Positions 1-5,679 of a DNA stretch of 7,640 nt are shown piece by piece. Source of the stretch: JANXQG01 sp037147235 (GTDB lineage: Bacteria > Planctomycetota > Planctomycetia > Pirellulales > Thermoguttaceae); contig JBAWVO010000307.1 in the NCBI GenBank assembly GCA_037147235.1, positions 1 to 7,640 of the forward strand. Direction: 5' to 3'. How positions within the stretch are numbered: position 1 is the first letter of the stretch; every line of letters starts with the position of its first letter. The notes beneath the pieces were generated by a model. It made no database searches, had not been told where the DNA came from, and worked only from the letters and a program-made list of their open reading frames with translations. The position numbers and the translations under genes were made by a program.

Positions 1-1
1 A

Positions 2-274
2 TTATTTCTGCCGTTCTTCCTCGTTGCCCCGGCCCTGGCAGCCGTGGATCTGGTCACTTTGCCTACTCGTGAAGGCACTCAGCTTACAATCTACAACAGT
101 GAAGATATCACGATGGTCCGCGAGCATCGTCTGCTCACGGTCAAGTTACGCCGTATCCGTGCGATTGTCGTACCCGATAACGTACTCTTCGAGGGCGGAG
201 CCGGCGAAACAGTCCGGAATAACCTCTTAAAGCAGTTCGATGTCAGACTTCGTGAAAGGGGAATGGGGTTTTGA
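2..274 (+). pseudogene. Chimeric remnant: signal peptide and DUF4139-type N-terminus joined to an internal HsdM fragment (5' end outside window)
   Basis: The frame is open from base 2 and runs to TGA at 272-274. A GTG at 44 could serve as a start, but the 14 codons before it read LFLPFFLVAPALAA, the hydrophobic core and cleavage region of a signal peptide, so the true start is probably outside the window. The next ~33 residues (VDLVTLPTREGTQLTIYNSE, then a VREHRLLTV stretch; about 44-142) match what I know of the mature N-terminus of planctomycete DUF4139 proteins. From about 158 to 244 the frame changes character: VVPDNVLFEGGAGETVR followed by NNLLKQFDV is typical of the type I restriction-modification methylase subunit HsdM, downstream of its NPPF motif. 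HsdM normally continues into an LRLPTGIFYAQG-like stretch, which is absent; the frame stops after 9 unrelated residues. I infer an illegitimate fusion of two gene pieces. Neither function can survive: DUF4139 lacks its body and HsdM lacks its SAM-binding site. The family calls are from memory of conserved motifs. Confidence 0.7.
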
Positions 275-292
275 TCTGTAACAAGTAATCCC

Positions 293-964
293 CTACGCCG
301 ATCCCTGAAACTTGTCGTGCAGCTTTCGGCAATCCAACGCAGCGGAAGGCGTCAAAGTGGATATTCTTTCGCAAATATAGCTGATGTGGTGGCTCACCGC
401 TCGACGAAATGGTCCGAGATTCTTTACAAAGGGCGAATCTGTCGCCTCGATAACTCCCAAGAAGACTGGATTGATTTCCGAAGTCTCGATTTGGAGGATC
501 AATCGTGTGACATCATCCAGCGATCGGATGTCGTCAAGGGATGCAACGGTCTCCTGCATCTGCTGCTCAAGCAGCGGAACGTAATCGTGCCATGGGGCAA
601 AACGATCTTGTACGAACCGCCCATGGCGGGCAAAGAAATTGCACACCCTCAATAGGTCGGCGTGTTCTTGCTCTTCGTCGGCAAGTTCCTTTAAGAATCC
701 ACAAAGCGGCCCCGAGTCCGCAAAACGCTCTGCCAATGAGCGGTATATCGCCGCTGACTGTAATTCCAGCCAGACACATCGTTCAATAAGCTCAGGTTCC
801 TTCGGTGCTGGTGGGGTTACAAAGAATCCCTCCCTTTGAAGCAATGAGAGGAATGTGTCGCCATGCCACTCGAACACAGCCCGAAAGAAAACCCGCCACC
901 CAAAAGCCTGAATTGTCACAATGGGGTGGAGTAAAATGTCCTGATTGCAAATGGCCCCGACCAT
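293..964 (-). CDS. Ferritin-like (rubrerythrin/DUF-type) four-helix protein
   Basis: 223 residues, ATG at 964-962, preceded by AAGGGG 7-8 bases upstream (plus-strand 971-976). From residue ~57 it looks like a ferritin-like four-helix bundle. Helix A carries Glu67 in LELQSAAIYRSLAERF, helix B carries Glu98-x-x-His101 in ADEEQEHADLL, helix C has Glu160 and Glu163 in LQIETSEIN, and helix D has His192-His193 in AVSHHISYI. The diiron pattern of the superfamily is E, ExxH, E, ExxH. Here the last ExxH is degenerate (Ala or Val at the Glu position), so the metal site may be incomplete or unusual. Residues 1-56 are an extra hydrophobic/aromatic segment without a clear signal peptide. It is the second gene of a minus-strand pair, 15 bases behind the 115-residue gene, so co-transcription is likely. 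Iron or peroxide handling is the usual role of the superfamily, but the specific function is unknown. The fold call rests on motif spacing only. Confidence 0.75.
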   Translation of the reverse strand: MVGAICNQDILLHPIVTIQAFGWRVFFRAVFEWHGDTFLSLLQREGFFVTPPAPKEPELIERCVWLELQSAAIYRSLAERFADSGPLCGFLKELADEEQEHADLLRVCNFFARHGRFVQDRFAPWHDYVPLLEQQMQETVASLDDIRSLDDVTRLILQIETSEINPVFLGVIEATDSPFVKNLGPFRRAVSHHISYICERISTLTPSAALDCRKLHDKFQGSA

Positions 965-979
965 GATGCACCCCTTGAT

Positions 980-1327
980 TCAGAATAGGCATATACGGGT
1001 CACAATAACCCATTTTCTATCGTCGGGATCGTCAACGAAATAGCCAATACAGTGGACCACGCCGTCGCTGCAAGGCTGTTCCCACGTCTGTACCGAATGA
1101 TGCTCTTGGATGTCTCGTACCCTCCCAAAGGTTTGCTTCCATGTGTCATAGGGACAAGTCGAGTAGACAGATTCCATGTCGTCAATGCCCGATGCAGCAA
1201 TCGCATGCTTACTCAAGTCCCCAGCCAGCGTCTCTACGGCATGGACAAAATCAGCCTTGCTGAGAAGATCGTGGGGCGAATTCTCTACCGCCTCGTCAAG
1301 AAGAATGCTTGGGAAAGAGGCGTTCAT
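980..1327 (-). CDS. Hypothetical 115-residue protein, first gene of the ferritin-like operon
   Basis: I chose the ATG at 1327-1325 (MNASFPSILLDEAVEN) because GGAGGG sits about 8 bases upstream on the minus strand (plus-strand 1335-1340), a strong Shine-Dalgarno. It ends at TGA (982-980), 15 bases before the ferritin-like start, so the two genes probably share a transcript. I do not recognise the family. The protein is soluble, mildly acidic in its N-terminal half, and has an aromatic C-terminal half (YDTWKQTF, VQTWEQPC, HCIGYFVDD, KWVIVTRICLF), with no signal peptide or membrane helix. The strongly hydrophobic end WVIVTRICLF looks like a buried beta strand, so the chain may be a small alpha/beta domain. 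The frame stays open upstream to 1564 and adds 79 cysteine-rich residues; without a good RBS there, I treat that as non-coding or a remnant. Association with iron handling is only by neighbourhood. Confidence 0.7.
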   Translation of the reverse strand: MNASFPSILLDEAVENSPHDLLSKADFVHAVETLAGDLSKHAIAASGIDDMESVYSTCPYDTWKQTFGRVRDIQEHHSVQTWEQPCSDGVVHCIGYFVDDPDDRKWVIVTRICLF

Positions 1328-1409
1328 CGTGCAGACCCTCCGTTGATCCTTGGACTTTTGCCAAACCACGACCTCCGTGCCGCCACCTTTTGCTCCGTCT
1401 GTTGCTTTA

Positions 1410-1436
1410 ATTGTATCTTTCCGCCCGCAATTGCAA
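1410..1436 (-). promoter_or_regulatory. Possible sigma70-like promoter for the ferritin-like operon
   Basis: On the minus strand, TTGCAA (1436-1431) and TACAAT (1415-1410) are separated by 15 bases, about 80 bases upstream of the ATG of the 115-residue gene. The -10 is good (5 of 6 to TATAAT), but the spacer is shorter than the optimal 17. Only the sequence match supports it. Confidence 0.3.
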
Positions 1437-1672
1437 TAACCTGAACGGGTTAATGGACAGCATTCCGTTCTGATCACCCAGCCTTGCGAAACGCATCTTG
1501 ACTTGCATATTTGAGAAAGGCCCAGCCCGTACACAAGTATGGGGTGGCCACATTTCATTCTCAAAAGCAGCGGGACCGTTTCACTCCGCCAAAACTGGCC
1601 TGATCAGAGACAACACTTCTCGAACTGGTTTTGCAGCTACCTAGTCTCGCGAGCTTTCGCATCTTTTCGACC

Positions 1673-1700
1673 TTGCCACAACGGATTATGCGATTATGCT
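1673..1700 (+). promoter_or_regulatory. Possible sigma70-like promoter for the 83-residue gene
   Basis: TTGCCA (1673-1678) and TATGCT (1695-1700) with a 16-base spacer lie about 95 bases upstream of the ATG at 1795, in the correct orientation. This is a consensus match only. No operator-like palindrome is evident next to it. Confidence 0.3.
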
Positions 1701-1794
1701 AGTGACGGCAGATCGACCTTCACGCCCAGGGGAATTCTCGGTATAGTCCTCTGTCACGGCAAGTTGACGCTTCTGCGACAAGGAGGTTGCAGGA

Positions 1795-2046
1795 ATGACC
1801 GAAAAAGAAGTTGAACAATTCGTGGATCAGGTTTTCATTGAGCTTGGAGCAGGGAATGTCTTCGATATCTCGATCACGCTCTTCATAGACGGCGGCAGGT
1901 GTTTGGCAATTGCCTACCACGTAGAAGACTTGAGTGCCGTCTGGTGTTTCGAGGACGGAATCATCGAGTTCCATGACCGCAACGGCACATTATTGCGAAC
2001 CCTGAATCTTCTGAATGATAATAGCCCATCATCGATAGCCGTGTAA
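1795..2046 (+). CDS. Hypothetical small acidic protein, 83 residues
   Basis: The ATG at 1795 follows AAGGAGG (1780-1786) with about 8 bases of spacing, a near-perfect Shine-Dalgarno, so I regard this as a real, translated gene despite its size. I do not recognise the family. The sequence starts with a charged, probably helical segment (MTEKEVEQFVDQVFIELG) and then alternates hydrophobic and polar residues (FDISITLFIDGG, CLAIAYHVEDL, AVWCFEDGIIEFHD, GTLLRTLNLL), which looks like a helix followed by a small antiparallel beta sheet. There is no signal peptide, membrane segment or metal-binding motif; only two Cys are present. It stands alone: the minus-strand operon upstream is divergent and the next downstream ORF with an RBS begins 380 bases later. 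The stop codon overlaps an ATG (TAATG at 2044-2048), but the frame entered there does not look like protein. It could be an immunity-like or accessory small protein; no function is claimed. Confidence 0.65.
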   Translation: MTEKEVEQFVDQVFIELGAGNVFDISITLFIDGGRCLAIAYHVEDLSAVWCFEDGIIEFHDRNGTLLRTLNLLNDNSPSSIAV

Positions 2047-2425
2047 TGGACTACTCCCAACAGAGGGTTATACCCTTTGTCTCCGCCCTTCACAGATTTC
2101 CCCCCATCTGCAAGGGCATTTTTATTGGTCAGCATGCCGTTTCAAGGTTGGGTCTTTGTCCTTTTGGTTGGAAAACGCAGGACATCACAGAACTCGGCAA
2201 CGGCATGCCATCGTCGCCGCTTGGTGGAAGCCGCCCGTCAGGAATTGCTGCTCCCGGCCATCGTCCAAGAGCGTGCGAACCAGGAAGAGAAGCAGAGTGT
2301 CATCGCCCGGCCCTGTCCGATCAAATAAATGTCACCACGATCTGGGGGGCATTGCAGCGGTGTCCTATTGGTGGCAGAATTAGCTGGACTAGAGGACAAT
2401 CAAAGCCCATGGTAGGGAGGCTGAC
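2047..2425 (+). other. 379-base stretch without a supportable gene; contains a 10-bp inverted repeat
   Basis: Several frames are open here on both strands (for example a plus-strand frame from 2046 that overlaps the next genes). They are rich in Pro, Arg, Ser and Cys in the manner of out-of-phase translation, lack ribosome binding sites, and show no recognisable domain. The only structure I see is the perfect inverted repeat GCATGCCGTT/AACGGCATGC at 2132-2141 and 2199-2208. The stretch may be decayed coding sequence, or a leader for the downstream PAS gene. Confidence 0.45.
2132..2208. repeat. Perfect 10-bp inverted repeat, 57-base spacer
   Basis: GCATGCCGTT at 2132-2141 is the exact reverse complement of AACGGCATGC at 2199-2208. 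Each arm contains the palindrome GCATGC. The spacer is too long for an intrinsic terminator and no T-run follows. It could be a paired protein-binding site or chance. Confidence 0.4.
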
Positions 2426-2551
2426 ATGGCCACCGCAATCGAATCATCGAATTTACCGGACACTCCCTTTGCCCCTGCTCGCCGGGACACGGCGGATGCA
2501 TTCGCAAGTAGACAGCGGATCGTGGAGAGATTCGAGGAATATCCATCATGA
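2426..2551 (+). CDS. 41-residue ORF resembling the extreme N-terminus of PAS sensor kinases, translationally coupled to the PAS gene
   Basis: ATG at 2426 follows GGGAGG (about 2415-2420) with a 5-6 base spacer, and the frame ends at TGA 2549-2551, which overlaps the ATG of the next gene as ATGA. The product begins MATAIESSNLPDTPFAPARR and ends in a charged helix (DAFASRQRIVERFEEYPS). An LPxTPFAPAxR leader is familiar to me from the start of PAS-domain sensor histidine kinases in several environmental phyla, where a helical segment and a PAS domain follow. Here it stops just where such a domain should start. It may be a truncated kinase N-terminus left by recombination, or a short leader peptide that couples translation to the PAS gene. 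The RBS and overlap support translation; the kinase relationship is from memory and is moderately sure. Confidence 0.5.
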   Translation: MATAIESSNLPDTPFAPARRDTADAFASRQRIVERFEEYPS

Positions 2552-3918
2552 CCGATTCAAACAAGACTGATTCATCAGGCCCAAAGAGCCTGTCCGTTGA
2601 AGTGGGGCGGCTATTTGCAAAGTATTTCAGCAATCCCCAATCCCCCCGCCTGGAAGAGGTTGGGCGGTTGGCGGAAGACATCATGTTCCGCAACAAGGAA
2701 CTGGAAAACAAAGTTTCCAATCTCAAGAAGATCATTCAACAACTGGAAGCCTATCGGGACCGCTACGTTGACCTGTATGAATTGGCTCCGGTCGGCTACG
2801 TCACATTGGACGAGGAGGGGTATGTTCAGGAGATCAATATTGCCGGGGTACAACTTCTCGGGGCTGATCGTGATGATGTGATCGGATTTCCATTTGAGAA
2901 CTACGTCCAATCTCAAGACCGGGAGAATCTCCGAAACCACCTCCTTTGTTGTTGCCGAGAAAATCAGGTCATAAGCTTTGAAGTCGGTGTCCTCGCCAAG
3001 GATGGCAAGTCGATCACTGTGCAACTTCGTGGAGTTCCCTTGGAATCCTTGAAAGGCGACGAAACCTTCTGCAAGATCGCTATAACCGACATCACCGAAA
3101 GGAAATTGGCCGAGGAAGCAATCAAAGCCTCGGAAGCAAACTATCGGGCGATCTTCGATACAGCCAACGATGCCATTTTCATCCATGATGCGGACACAGG
3201 GGGGTTCCTTGATGCCAACAGCAAGGCGAGCGAGATGTACGGCTACAACACAGAGGAGTTTCGGCAAGTGAGTGTTGACGCCATCAGCGAAGGACACCCG
3301 CCCTATTCACAAAAAGAGGCCGTTGAATGGCTTCAGCGAGCTATTGCAGGAATGCCGCAACGATTCGACTGGAAAGCGAGGGACAAAGGGGGAAGGCTAT
3401 TTTGGACGGCAGTCAATCTCACACGGACTGTATTCAACGGTGTGCCAAGAATCCTGGCGATAGTGCGTGACATCACAGAACAAAAAGAGGCCGTGGAAGC
3501 CTTGCGAGCAAATGAAGAACAATTTCGCACGGTCGCCGACTATACCTATGATTGGGAATACTGGCGGGGTGTGGATGGTCGATTTCGCTACGTTTCTCCT
3601 TCCTGCCAGCGGATAACCGGCTACTCTCCCGAAGAATTCATGGCCGATCCTGCCTTGCTAGAGAGGATCGTCCACCCCGATGACCGCGATCAGCTAATGA
3701 GGCATTTCCGCAGCGAGAACCCGATCCCAAGCCATCATGCCGCCGAGTATCGAATTATCTCTCGAACAGGAGAAGAACGCTGGATCGAACATATCTGCCA
3801 GCCTGTGTACGGCGTCGATCAGCGTTGGTTGGGGCAGCGGGCTAGCAACCGAGACATCACGGATCGCAAGAGGTCTGAATTGGAGCTAAAGCAAAGGATT
3901 GGTGCCTTGCAAAAGTGA
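2548..3918 (+). CDS. Triple PAS-domain sensory protein lacking an output domain
   Basis: 456 residues. The ATG at 2548 overlaps the stop of the preceding 41-codon ORF (ATGA), so translation is probably coupled. Residues ~35-72 form a coiled coil (LAEDIMFRNKELENKVSNLK and on through IIQQLEAYRDRY). Three PAS/PAC modules follow: ~75-186 (ELAPVGYVTLDEEG to ITDITERK), ~196-313 (YRAIFDTANDAIFIHDADTG to IVRDITEQK), and ~325-441 (FRTVADYTYDWEYW, ITGYSPEEF, IVHPDDRD to SNRDITDRK). The first two PAC tails run into helical linkers of the S-helix type. The chain ends at ELKQRIGALQK, where relatives continue into another sensor module or a histidine-kinase or GGDEF domain. No H-box, GGDEF or other transmitter is encoded here, and I found no in-frame or shifted continuation in the next 200 bases. 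No membrane helix or signal peptide is visible, so it is cytoplasmic. Either it is a truncated kinase, or it acts by dimerising with another partner. The ligand is unknown; no conserved cofactor Cys or His is evident. Confidence 0.9.
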   Translation: MTDSNKTDSSGPKSLSVEVGRLFAKYFSNPQSPRLEEVGRLAEDIMFRNKELENKVSNLKKIIQQLEAYRDRYVDLYELAPVGYVTLDEEGYVQEINIAGVQLLGADRDDVIGFPFENYVQSQDRENLRNHLLCCCRENQVISFEVGVLAKDGKSITVQLRGVPLESLKGDETFCKIAITDITERKLAEEAIKASEANYRAIFDTANDAIFIHDADTGGFLDANSKASEMYGYNTEEFRQVSVDAISEGHPPYSQKEAVEWLQRAIAGMPQRFDWKARDKGGRLFWTAVNLTRTVFNGVPRILAIVRDITEQKEAVEALRANEEQFRTVADYTYDWEYWRGVDGRFRYVSPSCQRITGYSPEEFMADPALLERIVHPDDRDQLMRHFRSENPIPSHHAAEYRIISRTGEERWIEHICQPVYGVDQRWLGQRASNRDITDRKRSELELKQRIGALQK

Positions 3919-4137
3919 CTGTTCGGGCACTGTCGGAATGATTGGCAGCGAATGGTGACGTGAGCTTATTGAAAATTCATCACAAAAACAAAATCGAGCG
4001 GTATTTACCGGCTTATTTGGCATATCCAGAATCAGCGTCACTGAATGGGAGCTTTGGGGATGCCTTGTGGATTGTTCCGGCGATTCTGCGGGTAATACTT
4101 GTTGATGCAGTCGTAACCCAGAAACGGAGATAGAGAA

Positions 4138-4797
4138 ATGGCGAAGAAACCCGAAGTCAACAAAACGCAAGCGGTTCGTGATTATCTGAAGGACCATCCG
4201 AAGGCTATGTCCTCGGAAATCGTCGCTGCTTTGACAAAACAGGGCATCAAGATCAATGCGGGCTACGTAGCCAACATCAAGGTCAGCATGAACAAAAACC
4301 GCACTGTCAAGAAGGCGGCGAAACAACCCGCAGTCGCAGTAGCCACTGCACCAGCCATACCGACAGTCGTGGAAAAGCCAACGAAGAATGGCGGCACGAT
4401 CACGCGGGATAAACCGCAAGTCAACAAGACACAGGCCGTGCGTGACTACTTGAAAGACCATCCTGGGGCCATGAGCAAAGAGATCGCCGCTGCCTTGATC
4501 AAGCAGGGCATCAACATCAATGCGGGCCACGTTGCCGGCATCAAGACCAAGATCAACAAGAAAGCGGCCACGAAGAAGGGGGTGAAGAAATCGGCAGTCG
4601 TGGATAAGCTGACATCGAATAGCGACACGATCACGCTAGATCAGATCAAGAGCGTTGCCAAAGCGATTAGTGCGATTGGCGGTATCTATCGCGTGTTTGA
4701 CGTGCTGGATGTCATTAAAGAGCTGGGCGGCGTGAAGAAGTTTAAGGAGCTGGCGGAAGCAATCTCTGCTACCAATTCGGACGATATTCCGTTCTGA
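4138..4797 (+). CDS. Lysine-rich protein with two tandem HTH/winged-helix-like modules
   Basis: 219 residues, ATG at 4138 with GGAGA about 7 bases upstream. Two near-identical ~43-residue modules, 7-49 and 95-137, both start with VNKTQAVRDYLKDHP and continue as AMSxEIxAALxKQGIxINAGxVAxIK. The layout helix, short turn, helix, turn, helix ending in an IK-rich recognition-like helix suggests a small HTH DNA-binding domain. Each module is followed by a basic Lys/Ala-rich linker (50-85 and 138-155), and the chain ends in an acidic/hydrophobic helical domain (~163-210: TLDQIKSVAKAISAIGGIYR, then a DVLDVIKEL helix) with the tail DDIPF. I infer a nucleoid-associated or chromatin-like regulator; such repeated-module basic proteins are frequent in planctomycetes as I recall. 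It leads a plus-strand series with 45-base gaps to the next two genes. The HTH call is from pattern, not from a database hit. Confidence 0.8.
   Translation: MAKKPEVNKTQAVRDYLKDHPKAMSSEIVAALTKQGIKINAGYVANIKVSMNKNRTVKKAAKQPAVAVATAPAIPTVVEKPTKNGGTITRDKPQVNKTQAVRDYLKDHPGAMSKEIAAALIKQGININAGHVAGIKTKINKKAATKKGVKKSAVVDKLTSNSDTITLDQIKSVAKAISAIGGIYRVFDVLDVIKELGGVKKFKELAEAISATNSDDIPF
4156..4548 (+). repeat. Internal gene duplication encoding the two HTH-like modules
   Basis: The segments 4156-4284 and 4420-4548 encode the two matching 43-residue modules, 264 bases apart. The protein is conserved almost without gaps, whereas many third codon positions differ (for example caaaacgcaagcggtt versus caagacacaggccgtg). 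The duplication is therefore not recent and both copies appear to be under selection. Confidence 0.85.
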
Positions 4798-4842
4798 ATT
4801 CCAGGGCTTTCAGCCGAGTAGCAATCACAGGAAGTCACAATA

Positions 4843-5142
4843 ATGAACCTAACTGTCGGGCAGTTCATCGTTTGGTTAGTCGTCGGTGGTCTGGCCGGAA
4901 CGCTGGTTGGAATGCTGGTAACGCTCAGGAGGGACGGGCTGGGCCGTTGGACTAATCTTGGCGTCGGTATGGTCGGGGCCTTGATTGGCGGCATGCTCTT
5001 CCGAATCTTTCACATCAACCTGGGCCTTGGCGAACTCAAGGTCACCTTCGACGACTTGATCTCGGCCTTTTTCGGCTCGCTGATATTTGTCGTCGTCTGG
5101 TGGCTGGTTGCCAAGTTCAGGGGTAAGAAGAAGTCCCGGTAG
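4843..5142 (+). CDS. GlsB/YeaQ/YmgE-type small membrane protein
   Basis: 99 residues, ATG at 4843, with AGGAAG about 9 bases upstream (4829-4834). Three hydrophobic segments are visible: ~5-26 (VGQFIVWLVVGGLAGTLVGM), ~38-57 (NLGVGMVGALIGGMLFRIF) and ~71-90 (DLISAFFGSLIFVVVWWLV), followed by a basic tail KFRGKKKSR that should stay on the cytoplasmic side. The glycine pattern GGLAGxLVG followed by GxxGALIGG is typical of this transglycosylase-associated / stress-induced inner-membrane family. The family's usual size is 80-100 residues, so this copy is full length. Its exact role is unknown in any organism; members rise under envelope or acid stress. It lies 45 bases after the HTH gene and 45 bases before the DUF1569 gene, so an operon is plausible. 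Confidence 0.85.
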   Translation: MNLTVGQFIVWLVVGGLAGTLVGMLVTLRRDGLGRWTNLGVGMVGALIGGMLFRIFHINLGLGELKVTFDDLISAFFGSLIFVVVWWLVAKFRGKKKSR

Positions 5143-5187
5143 GCTAAGCTGATGCTGTCCGGAACTATGAACGACTGGAGAAATTAG

Positions 5188-5643
5188 GTGCCGACACGCC
5201 GCAACATTCAATTCAGCGATTTTGACCAAGTGGCCGCCGATGTAAACGAATTGCAGGCAAAGGGCTACCAGCGGTGCGGTAACTGGACGCTGGGCCAGAT
5301 CTGTGACCACTTGGCCATTTTCATGCGGGGTTCGCTCGACGGTTATTCCTGGAAGATCCCCTGGGTCTTCCGCGTGACCATCGGCAGCTTTTTCTTGCGA
5401 CGCATCCTGCGGCAGAAGAAGATGGCGACGGGTGTGAAAGTGCCGAAGGTTTTCCTGCCTGGCGAACCAGCAGACGAGGTTGCATCCGTCGAGTCATTTC
5501 TCCAATTGGTTCGGCGGTATCAGAATCACACCGGGGCGATGGCACCCAGCCCACTCTCCGGCAAGCTTTCACGCCAGGAGTGGGATCAGTTGCATTTGAT
5601 TCACGCGGCCCATCATTTGAGCTTCTTGCGAGCGGAAAGCTAA
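5188..5643 (+). CDS. DUF1569 (DinB-like) family protein
   Basis: 151 residues, GTG start at 5188 with GGAGA about 8 bases upstream. The sequence has the marks of the DUF1569 branch of the DinB/YfiT superfamily: an N-terminal helix (FDQVAADVNELQAKG), then NWTLGQICDHLAIFMRGSLDG with His41, a middle basic segment (RRILRQKKMATGVKVPKVFL, PGEP) and the C-terminal HLIHAAHHLSFLRAES with His136, His139, His142 and His143. In the DinB fold, a His in the second helix and an HxxxH-type pair near the C-terminus bind a divalent metal, and these are present. Members are often small-molecule thiol transferases or have no known substrate, so no reaction is claimed. The length fits a complete domain. It is probably the third gene of the 4138-5643 series. 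Confidence 0.85.
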   Translation: MPTRRNIQFSDFDQVAADVNELQAKGYQRCGNWTLGQICDHLAIFMRGSLDGYSWKIPWVFRVTIGSFFLRRILRQKKMATGVKVPKVFLPGEPADEVASVESFLQLVRRYQNHTGAMAPSPLSGKLSRQEWDQLHLIHAAHHLSFLRAES

Positions 5644-5679
5644 AGGATCGCGGGAAACGGAAATGCGGCGAGCCTTTCA

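Larger units (their letters stand above)
1328..1794. other. Intergenic region between divergent genes, no confident gene
   Basis: 467 bases lie between the minus-strand operon start and the 83-residue gene. No frame has a good RBS with plausible protein. On the minus strand the frame of the 115-residue gene remains open to 1564 and encodes a Cys-rich stretch (TECCPLTRSGYCNCGRKD) followed by KGGGTEVVVWQ. This could be an N-terminal extension or a worn gene piece. The region should hold the promoters for both flanking units; candidate sites are listed separately. Confidence 0.5.

Noticed and set aside
245..300. Possible hairpin GGGG...CCCC between the two convergent genes
   Set aside because: Only four base pairs with a long loop and no T-run; not a credible terminator.
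2046..2570. Plus-strand open frame whose ATG overlaps the stop of the 83-residue gene (TAATG)
   Set aside because: The overlap suggests coupling, but no RBS is present, the composition is out-of-phase-like (Pro, Arg, Ser, Cys) and it overlaps two better-supported starts.
2611..3297. Long minus-strand open frame (228 codons) opposite the PAS gene
   Set aside because: It is antisense to a clear PAS protein, has no RBS and translates to nothing recognisable. Its length follows from the codon use of the sense gene.
3886..4530. Minus-strand open frame (214 codons) opposite the duplicated-HTH gene, with its own internal repeat
   Set aside because: The repeat is only the mirror of the sense-strand duplication, and the RBS and domain evidence are on the plus strand.
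4876..5310. Minus-strand open frame opposite the YeaQ-like and DUF1569 genes
   Set aside because: It covers two well-supported sense genes and has no start signal or domain.
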